Positions 56,701 to 64,000 of a stretch of DNA of 64,000 bases are shown here, in pieces. The translations under genes were made by a program, and so were the position numbers. Below the pieces are notes generated by a model that was given only the letters and a program-made list of their open reading frames with translations, did not search any database and was not told the origin of the DNA. Origin of the DNA: Kalmusia sp. IMI 367209 (lineage: Eukaryota > Ascomycota > Dothideomycetes > Pleosporales > Didymosphaeriaceae); assembly GCA_027946365.1 (NCBI GenBank), contig JAPEUQ010000024.1, positions 186,001 to 250,000 on the forward strand. Reading direction: 5' to 3'. How positions within the stretch are numbered: position 1 is the stretch's first letter; every line of letters starts with the position of its first letter.

Positions 56701-58484
56701 ATGCGCTCTTTTGCAGCTTCTACGAGAGCGATTGCGAGACAACAGGCCTTTCGGAGCCGTGTGCAGAGAAGCTCGTTGCCGGTTATACTTCATCGATCCT
56801 ACGCCATGGGTCATTCGGTGCCGCCGGTGAGTGAGGAATCGCTGGACTCGGCGCGTGCAACTGTGGTGGCATTACTGACGTCTACCAGCTGAGCGACAAG
56901 TCGCTGCTCAAGGAGGCGCAAACATATGTCAATGGAGAATGGATTTCCGCAAAGTCGGGCAAGACGTTCGAGGTCCAGGGTACGCGCATGCCTGCCTCTC
57001 ATTCCAAAGCCTCATCGCTGATGAACCTACAGATCCCGCGACGGGCAAGGCCATAGGTACACAGCCCGAGATGGATCGTGCCGACACCGAAGCTGCCATT
57101 GCAGCTGCCGCAGCTGCCTTCCCTGAGTGGCGCAAGACGACCGGCCGTCAGCGCTCGAAGCTGCTACGGAAGTGGTACGATCTGATAATGGAGAACGCCG
57201 ACGATATCGCCAAATTGATAACGTGGGAAAATGGGAAACCAATCGCCGATGCGAAGGGTGAGGTTACATACGCTGCGAACTTCTTCGAGTGGTTTTCTGA
57301 GGAGGCGCCGAGAGTGTATGGCAACACGATCCCTTCGAGTTTGGCCGGCAATCGTGTCTTCACAATTCAAGAGCCCGTTGGTGTTTGTGGACTCATCACA
57401 CCGTGAGTACCTTTAGAGATCTTAGACTATACATATGACATGCTAATGTGGCAATAGATGGAATTTTCCCGCCGCAATGATCACCCGCAAAATCGGCCCA
57501 GCCCTCGCAGCCGGCTGCACTGTCGTCGCAAAATCCCCTGGCGAAACCCCCTTCACAGCAGCCGCTCTCGCCGAGCTCGGCCACCGCGCCGGCATCCCCA
57601 AAGGCGTCATCAACTTTGTCACAGCCCTGAAGAACACCCCCGAAGTTGGCGAGACCATCACCTCCTCCAAGACCGTCAAGAAAGTCTCCTTCACAGGCTC
57701 CACCGGCGTAGGCAAACTCCTCATGAAGCAATCCTCAGATACCGTCAAGAAGCTGTCCTTCGAGCTCGGTGGCAACTCCCCGTTTATTGTCTTCGACGAC
57801 GCAGACCTAGACACCGCTGTCGCCGGCGCGATAGCGTCTAAATTCCGCTCTTCGGGTCAGACGTGCGTCTGCGCGAACAGGATTTACGTCCAGTCTGGCA
57901 TCTACGATGCATTCACCGAGAAGTTCGTTGAGAAGGTGAAGGGCTTCAAGGTTGGCGGCGGCTACGACGAGGGCGTCACACACGGCCCGCTCATCCACGA
58001 CCGCGCGGTCTCCAAGGTTGAGGCGCACGTGCGAGACGCTGAGAAGCAGGGCGCAACCATCCTCATCGGCGGCCAGAAGCTTCCTGATTTAGGTGATAAT
58101 TTCTACCAGCCGACGGTCATTCGTGACATGACGGCCAACATGCAGCTCGCCCACGAAGAAACTTTTGGCCCTGTAGCTGGTCTATTCAAGTTCGACACTG
58201 AAGCTGAGGTCATTGAGCTGGCTAACGCGGCGGATGTCGGGCTTGCTGGGTATTTCTTCAGCCGCGATGTACAGAGGTGTTACAGGATTGCCGAAGCGCT
58301 TGAGGTTGGTATGGTGGGCGTGAACACGGGCCTGATCTCTGATCCTGCGGCGCCTTTTGGCGGAGTCAAGGAGAGTGGCTTTGGGCGTGAGGGAAGCTTC
58401 TTGGGTATACTAGAGTATCAGGTTACGAAGATGGTCACGTTGGGTGGGATGGGGCAGCCGCTTGAGGGTGGGTCGAAGCTGTAA
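56701..58484 (+). CDS. Succinate-semialdehyde dehydrogenase, mitochondrial
   Basis: Oxidises succinate semialdehyde to succinate with NAD(P)+, the last step of the GABA shunt. Four exons, 56701-56826, 56889-56979, 57033-57402 and 57458-58484, give 537 residues with all phases consistent. The N-terminus (MRSFAASTRAIARQQAFRS) is Arg/Ser-rich without acids, a likely mitochondrial presequence. Catalytic features: PWNFP, the Rossmann motif FTGSTGVGK, the general base Glu298 in FELGGN, the nucleophile Cys332 in SSGQTCVCANR, and EETFGPV. The CVC arrangement (Cys332/Cys334) is specific to SSADH among aldehyde dehydrogenases and forms a redox-switch disulfide in the human enzyme. Convergent with the peroxygenase gene. 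Glutarate-semialdehyde dehydrogenase is the only close alternative. Confidence 0.94.
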
Positions 58485-58822
58485 AATGCTCTGGTTTGGT
58501 GATTGCATATTGTTCATATGAATATAATTGTCCAAAGTAAGGACTCTCATGATGAACAACGAAGTAAGTGATACGACTTCAGTAGACGCTGAAAAATCCA
58601 TTCATCGAGCAGATCACTGCACTAGTCCGATATTGCAACCGAGTCAACATATGATATATGACACACGAAAAGAACTGTTCTAGCCGATTGAATCCCGGAC
58701 TATACCGGTCAGGTTCGAGGGTCTACCATCTTATCCCAACCCCCTGCCCATGCTCGAAACTCGTATATACCCAGGAGGCAGCCCCACACAGGGGTTGATC
58801 CCAAATGAGCACACCACCTTTC
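58485..58822. other. Convergent intergenic spacer
   Basis: Shared 3' region of the dehydrogenase (+) and the peroxygenase (-). Nothing is recognised. Confidence 0.4.
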
Positions 58823-59911
58823 CTACAATACCGTCTCTCCCAAGTGTGAGAACCCACGCCTACTAGGCGGCAAGACGAGGTCAGCCGCTTTCTCGTCCGT
58901 GGCCATGGCGAGCTGGAGGATGACGCTCGCACTGCCCAGGCCGCTGATGGACGTTTGAACACGCCAGCCTTCACGAACGGGAAGACGCTCTTCACCTATG
59001 GATCGCTCTGTCAGCACACCGCATCTAGAGGGGAGTCAAGATGACCTACAGAAGAAAACATCGAGGAAATTCAACGGCACCGTTCCGGTCTTTGGATCTA
59101 CCAGCAACTGATAATACACAGCTGTCTCCGCATAGCTGTTGAACCTCTGCGCCGGTCCGTATACAAAAGCTGGATTTGAACCCTTCGCGCTCTTGATCCG
59201 ACCCCACCTCGCCGTCGCAGCGAGCGGCAGGCTGATCTGCGTTGCGCCCTGGAAGAAGCTCTTGAACTCGCTGAAGACGCCACGGTTGAACTGCTGGTCG
59301 TTTGCGCCCGGGGTACCGGTGTCAGCGCGACTGAGCGACCCGTCATGCTCGATGAAGTTGTGTTTCTTGAGGTCTTGGAGGGTGAAGGAGTGGCTGGCGG
59401 GGTCGGAGGAGGTTTTGAGGGCGGCGAGGAAGAGGCCGATGGCTACTTCGGTGGTGAGGTTGACGGCGGCAGTACCTTTGACGAGGACGTCTTGTGTGAC
59501 TGGGCGAGATGAGTCATGCTTCGCATGTATCGTAGACCTTGGAGTTGCTTACTGTTCTTTCCATCGCGAGGGAGGAAACCTGCACAGGGCGATTTCATTC
59601 AGCGAACTCATCACAGACCCGAAGTCGGATGTTTGTAAGAATTGCTAACTTACCATGATTGGCGAGAGCGTCTGCGGGTACAAAGTCAGCATAAGTCGAA
59701 AAGTCGGGACTGATATGTTGTAGATGTCTCATCTCAGCGAAGAAGGAGTCTTTCTTTCGCCGACAAGACACATCCACTTTGTACTCGGGCCTTTACTCAA
59801 AGCTGGGCAAGGTCCCCGGAGGTCCCCGGCAGCGGGCGGTTGCCAATCGTCGTAGTTGAATTGCCCTACTGTGAGCCCAACAAATGCAATGAAAGTTGTG
59901 AGTATCTTCAT
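58823..59911 (-). CDS. Heme-thiolate peroxidase/unspecific peroxygenase, short type
   Basis: Secreted chloroperoxidase-family enzyme that uses H2O2 to oxyfunctionalise or halogenate substrates at a cysteine-ligated heme. I assemble five minus-strand exons: 59911-59797, 59671-59654, 59579-59553, 59499-59050 and 58995-58823, giving 260 residues, the usual length of short peroxygenases. Exons 2 and 3 are only 18 and 27 bases, yet every phase fits and the joined sequence is family-perfect: GPCPALNALANHGFLPRDGKN. Signal peptide MKILTTFIAFVGLTVG; the heme ligand is Cys in the PCP motif; the acid-base motif EHD lies in NFIEHDGSLSRAD. The tail (REGWRVQTSISG onward) is typical. No cluster partner is present; a role in detoxifying or modifying aromatic compounds is inferred. 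Confidence 0.88.
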
Positions 59912-62900
59912 TGTCGTAGTTGACTAGGATGTATGCACGAGTCTGGATAAGGAAAGTGGTGAGGCAAGTTAAGGGTTGAGGTCAGAGGGAGGCGGATTAT
60001 TGCAATGATTCTAGGCGAGACCGAAATAGAGCACAGTTCAGGGCAGTTACGAAGCAGTGTGGCATTGGAAAGAGATGTAGATATGTGATTGTGTTATCGA
60101 AGAGCGTTCAGTCGAAAGGCGAGACGTCATGAGGACAAGTGCACAAGGAAAGAGCCCCCAACCTATTCGAAAAGGGAGAAACGATGGAGTCTTCACCCCA
60201 ACCTCGCAAGCCACCTCTCTTTTTAATTTGCCATGTGTTGCGCGGTATGAACGCCCGTTAAGCCCATTTTACGCAGGTGGTCGTGATCTTAGAAATGTCA
60301 GTGTCTTCAAGCGTCAGCAGGGCGTCGGTCACGTCGTAGTGCTCAGCTGACTACTAAGCAGGTCCAGGGTCCAAACACATGAAAGGGTCGCGGTTAATCT
60401 ACCACCACCGTCGATGTTGCGCGCTTTGATAAAGCTTTGATAATGAAGCATTTTTGACATTCAAGTATTGGAGAAGACTTGTCATGTTGTGTATATTACT
60501 CGGTCTCCGTCCTCGGAAGCCACCCCAGTCGAACGTGCATTATACCTGGTTCGGCGAAGAGATTAAGGATGAGGCGGTGAGTATCTTAGCAGGCGACCAC
60601 CGCGGGTCGACCGCATCGCCTATATCCGCCCTGTATCCGGGAAGGTTTGTGCAACAGTCAGACGTAAGGTAACAGTTGCAATAGTGGTAATTGATAGACA
60701 GAACGGCAGGAAGCCTATATGGTAGACTGTGGATGGTCCTTGATGTTATTTGCCTGTTCCCTGAAGCATACAGCCAGGGTCTTCTTGTTGTAGAACCTTG
60801 TCGGACGACTCTACATAGAAATCAGTGATTCTCGTGACAGCCATAGGCTGTAGCCAAGGCGTTCAAGGGTGGTCAGAAAGCATAGCTGGTGTAGTCAAGG
60901 CGATGGGATCGGACTCGGCGCCAATAAACGTTATTGATGATCACCTCGCGTTGAACCTGTATTGCCGCTGCTAGTCTGCATCTGTGTTGTACTTCATCGT
61001 GTTTCGATAGGAGGGGTAGGTGCTCCATCGATCCTAGGTCCTGAAAATTCGAGTCTACACATCTGCTCATGAGATTCTAGCTGTGTAGGGATGCTGGAAC
61101 CCGTCTCTAGGACGATATTGATGCGCCTAAGGTTAGCATATATGTGAATCTTCCGAGTCTCAACACCCACCGAGCAATCGCTGAGATAGCTAAGTAAAGT
61201 TCCGTGGGAGGTTATGTTAGCGTTCCCGATCAATTCCATGTCAACCTCGTTACCGCCGTGACATCCACAATATCTTTCTCGTTGAATCTCACGTGAAACC
61301 AACGAGGCCAGAGGCAATCGGACATTACGCGTACCGAGTCAGCAGCAGTAGCCACAGAACATTGAGTATCCACTAGGCAACCCTTTTCCATTGTCTTCCA
61401 ATCAGGCAAAGCTGGCAACCAGTTGTTATAGATGATACAGTCAGCAATTCTTAATCGGGAGCAACGGCATCTGCGAAACGTGTCATGAACGCCTGTAGAC
61501 GAGTTGGCATTTTAGCAGATGGGTCTGCGCCCTAGGAATGTAGAGGAAAGCGAGCTCTGTTTTTTTTTTTTTTTTTAAAAAAAGCTGAAAATCCAAGTCG
61601 ATGTGCAAGTGTTACCGACTGACAACAAAAGCAAGCTGCTCGACAAGGGTAAAAGTGTGCGAAACCGTGGGAGACGACGCGAGATTGAAATGAAACGCCG
61701 AGTCTTCCCTACTATAGCGATTAAAGCAAAGTGCTTACGAAGCAATAAGCGTGCGTGGCCTTGAGAGCTCGTTGCGTCGCTCTATAAAACCAACAGACGG
61801 ATGGAAATGGGAGTTTATTGGACATCGCCGATCTTTCCCTTAAAGGGTACTTTCGATGAATCAGTTTCCAGATACGAGGGTACGAAGCCGAACTACCTCC
61901 AAAGCAGAGCAGTTACATGCAGGCATGTCAACAACAACTATATCGTGAGAGCAATAATATCTCTTGCAACCCTGGCTACGACATTTGATTGGCGAAAGGC
62001 GTGGGTTTCAGAGTTGAGGCTGCGACTCGTGTCCGTCAGCCTCGGTGGAGCTAGTAGCCGATCTGACGCCCATTATACGCTTCGGACGAACTGCCAAGGA
62101 TGGCCTCAAAGATACGAGATGCTCTGAATTAGAGAATTTGTAGAGATCTTAAGGCAGTTCCTCAGTCACGAAATGTATTTGACTTTGAGACTAGCTACCC
62201 TGAAAAGAAGCGTGTAGAAGCCAGCTAGCCACGATCGAAAGATCCGATCCTGCAGGTGCACGCAGCCGGCGTGATTGCAGACGGACGGCTGCGGAAGGAG
62301 CAATTGGCTCTTGCTCGCCGACGCCTCGTAAAGTAAACAAGTTTTCTCCGAGCGCTGATTTGTCTACGACTCGGTTCCGGTTGGAAAGCGAGTTGACCGG
62401 TCAATCACGGCAGTGAGGCGGATGCTCCGGCTTGATTGAGCCAAGGCTGGACTCGAAAAAAAAGGGAATCATGATATAAGAGAGTACTTGCTGTATTTGA
62501 CTGCACAATTTAAGAGAAACAGAATGATGAGGCGGCGGGGTGGATTGAGCTGGGATGAGGAGTGTTGTTGCTTGAAATAGACGAATACCCTAGCGTTGCG
62601 AGAGAGATGACCAAGCGCTGCTAAATGAATGTCAACTTGGCCCATTGAAGAGCAGGAGCAACTCTTGCGCTCATGTATCTGCATCTCTGGAAGTGTACGG
62701 CTCGGTGGGCTTAAGGTTGCGCAGGACCGTCGTTTCTTTTTATCTGTTGTGGCCAGCCGAGCCAAGATCCTCGCCCAGCTGTACCCGTGGATTCCATCAG
62801 GCTGAGGCTGGTAATCCAATAGGCGGTCAGCTCCGCCTTTTCAGGTGGTGGCTGCAGCTCAATCGCCCACTCAGATGGCCAATGCGAGGCTGACGCCGGG

Positions 62901-63190
62901 CTGAACTCAGCCTCGAACCTCGTGCACAACCTGCGCCTAACCCAGTAAAATTCTGGACATCAGGCAGAAGGTATTTGGCGCTGCCTTGTCCGCTCTGATC
63001 GACCTAGGAACGTATCTGAATGACCGAAAACCCGACCGGATCCTAATTCACCATTGATTCTCTAGCATCATTCGCCGCGAGCATCCGCTGAGGGTAGAAT
63101 AGTGGGCCCCACCTGGAGGGAGAACAACACTCATAATCGAGCCGAGCTGAAGCCCTACCCTCTTGCTAAGGCTACGTGGATCAAGAGCAC
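59912..63190. other. Long gene-poor stretch
   Basis: About 3.3 kb with no confident gene. Minus-strand frames at 61418-60873 succeed one another with overlaps and could be a decayed or intron-rich gene (see findings). A T17-A7 homopolymer junction lies at 61560-61583. No transposon motif can be read. Confidence 0.5.
61560..61583 (+). repeat. Poly-T/poly-A homopolymer junction
   Basis: Seventeen T followed directly by seven A. It may be a simple low-complexity tract or a retroelement tail remnant; nothing adjacent supports the latter. Confidence 0.9.
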
Positions 63191-64000
63191 ATGCCCCCGA
63201 CAAGACGCAAAAACAAAATGAAAGAAGACGTGCCTGCTAGCACCTCTGCGGGGAGCCAGACCGGCGACCCCGGAGCGCCACCTAAGGAAACCATTGTAAT
63301 GGCTCCGACAATTGACAGCGCGACGACATCGCCCACGTTTCAGATGCCGGGGAAAACTCCACCGCGGAAAGTGCTGCGACTCAAATGCCCTACGTGCAAT
63401 GACTATCCCGATGGCTTCCGTAGCGAGCACGAGCTGCGTAGGTAAGTCAGGTCCGGAGGTCAACGGTTACCTACGCTCAAATGTCTGCAATGATTGTGCG
63501 AAGAAAGCTCCAAAGAGAACTCGCGGTTAGCAGGCGTTTGAATAAGACAGACGTACTTTCTTGGTTTTGATGATGCAGCATGCTGACGGTATACCAAAGA
63601 CATACAAATCGCGTCCATAGAAAGACACGTAAGGTGTGGATCACCATTGACACCTCCCCTGACAAGAGCTTCCTTGCCAACTGCAAGGCTTGTCAAACGG
63701 GAAAGAGGTACAATGAGTGCTACAATGCCGCCAGCCACTTGAGACGAATGCACTTCCATCCACACAAGCGCGGCGAGAGGAAGATGAGTGCTGCCGAGGC
63801 TCGAAGGGGAGGAAAGCCCGGGGATCTGGATCCTCCCATGGATGTTTTGAAAGCGAAGTGGCTACGGGAAGTTGACGAGATCGTTGGTGAGGCCGACGAT
63901 TCTCCCGAGGAGGGCGAGCGGATGGATGTGTCGTCGACCCAATTGCAGCCTACTGCTGTCAGCCAGGCCGACGGCAAAGCACCCCCGACGCCGACGACGC
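63191..64000 (+). CDS. Fungal zinc-finger/DUF7896-like protein, truncated by window end
   Basis: Two visible exons, 63191-63441 and 63600 to beyond 64000, joined by a 158-base intron whose removal completes a C2H2-like finger: LKCPTCNDYPDGFRSEHELRR joins HTNRVHRK. A second Cys/His cluster follows (ANCKACQTGKRYNECYNAASHLRRMHF), then a basic linker and PPMDVLKAKWLREVDEIVGE. This order is the signature of a large family of fungal proteins (annotated DUF7896 in my memory), thought to be DNA-binding or regulatory. ATG 63191 is the first in the open frame, but relatives have long N-termini, so upstream exons may exist. The 3' end lies outside the window. Confidence 0.78.

Noticed and set aside
58680..58730. 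tRNA-like GGTTCGAGGGTC sequence
   Set aside because: No acceptor, D-arm or anticodon arm pairing could be built around it.
61560..61583. T17-A7 tract as a retroelement poly(A) tail
   Set aside because: No reverse transcriptase, target-site duplication or repeat copy is visible nearby.

Overview
The window comes from a filamentous ascomycete nuclear chromosome (Pezizomycotina). I infer Dothideomycetes, but the sequence does not prove the class. The supporting signs are short GT-AG introns (mostly 46-80 bases, often with a CTNAC-type branch site), long single-exon stretches, and a gene set typical of moulds: BimC kinesin, Srs2, heme-thiolate peroxygenase, PL4 rhamnogalacturonan lyase and a fungal zinc-finger/DUF7896-like protein. 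I recognise no rRNA, tRNA, CRISPR, phage or intact transposon, and no secondary-metabolite cluster.

Layout. 0-6 kb: clathrin adaptor AP180 (+), convergent with an Srs2 helicase (-). 6.3-9 kb: two secreted proteins, a six-bladed kelch propeller and an SRPBCC-fold protein (both -). 10-15.4 kb: a BCAS3-type WD40 protein and an MPDU1 PQ-loop protein (both +). 15.9-20.4 kb: an MFS drug/polyamine-type transporter (-) divergent from a 1-Cys peroxiredoxin (+). 21.8-26.3 kb: a kelch-BTB protein (+) and a small single-pass membrane protein (-). 28.5-31.2 kb: an F-box protein and a small coiled-coil protein (both -). 33.3-34.5 kb: a secreted PAN/apple-domain protein (+). 37.4-41.2 kb: rhamnogalacturonan lyase and a class II aldolase/adducin enzyme (both -). 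42.9-51 kb: a small conserved-looking protein, mitochondrial isoleucyl-tRNA synthetase and PHAF1/UPF0183 (all -). 51.6-55.3 kb: kinesin-5 (+). 56.7-59.9 kb: mitochondrial succinate-semialdehyde dehydrogenase (+), convergent with a heme-thiolate peroxygenase (-). 63.2 kb to the end: a zinc-finger/DUF7896-like protein (+), cut by the window edge.

Most of the window is an ordinary housekeeping neighbourhood with a few secreted plant- or substrate-facing enzymes mixed in. There is no obvious operon-like system. The most suggestive functional link is that homologues of both subunits of the BCAS3-PHAF1 phagophore complex lie here, about 36 kb apart. A second theme is coding breaks: AP180 has a one-base insertion, the isoleucyl-tRNA synthetase has two, each in a C or G run, and the F-box gene probably has a frame break. 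These look more like assembly indels than biology, but only reads can tell. The spacers contain several G-rich or GT-rich tandem repeats, including a canonical G-quadruplex motif just after the peroxiredoxin stop codon.
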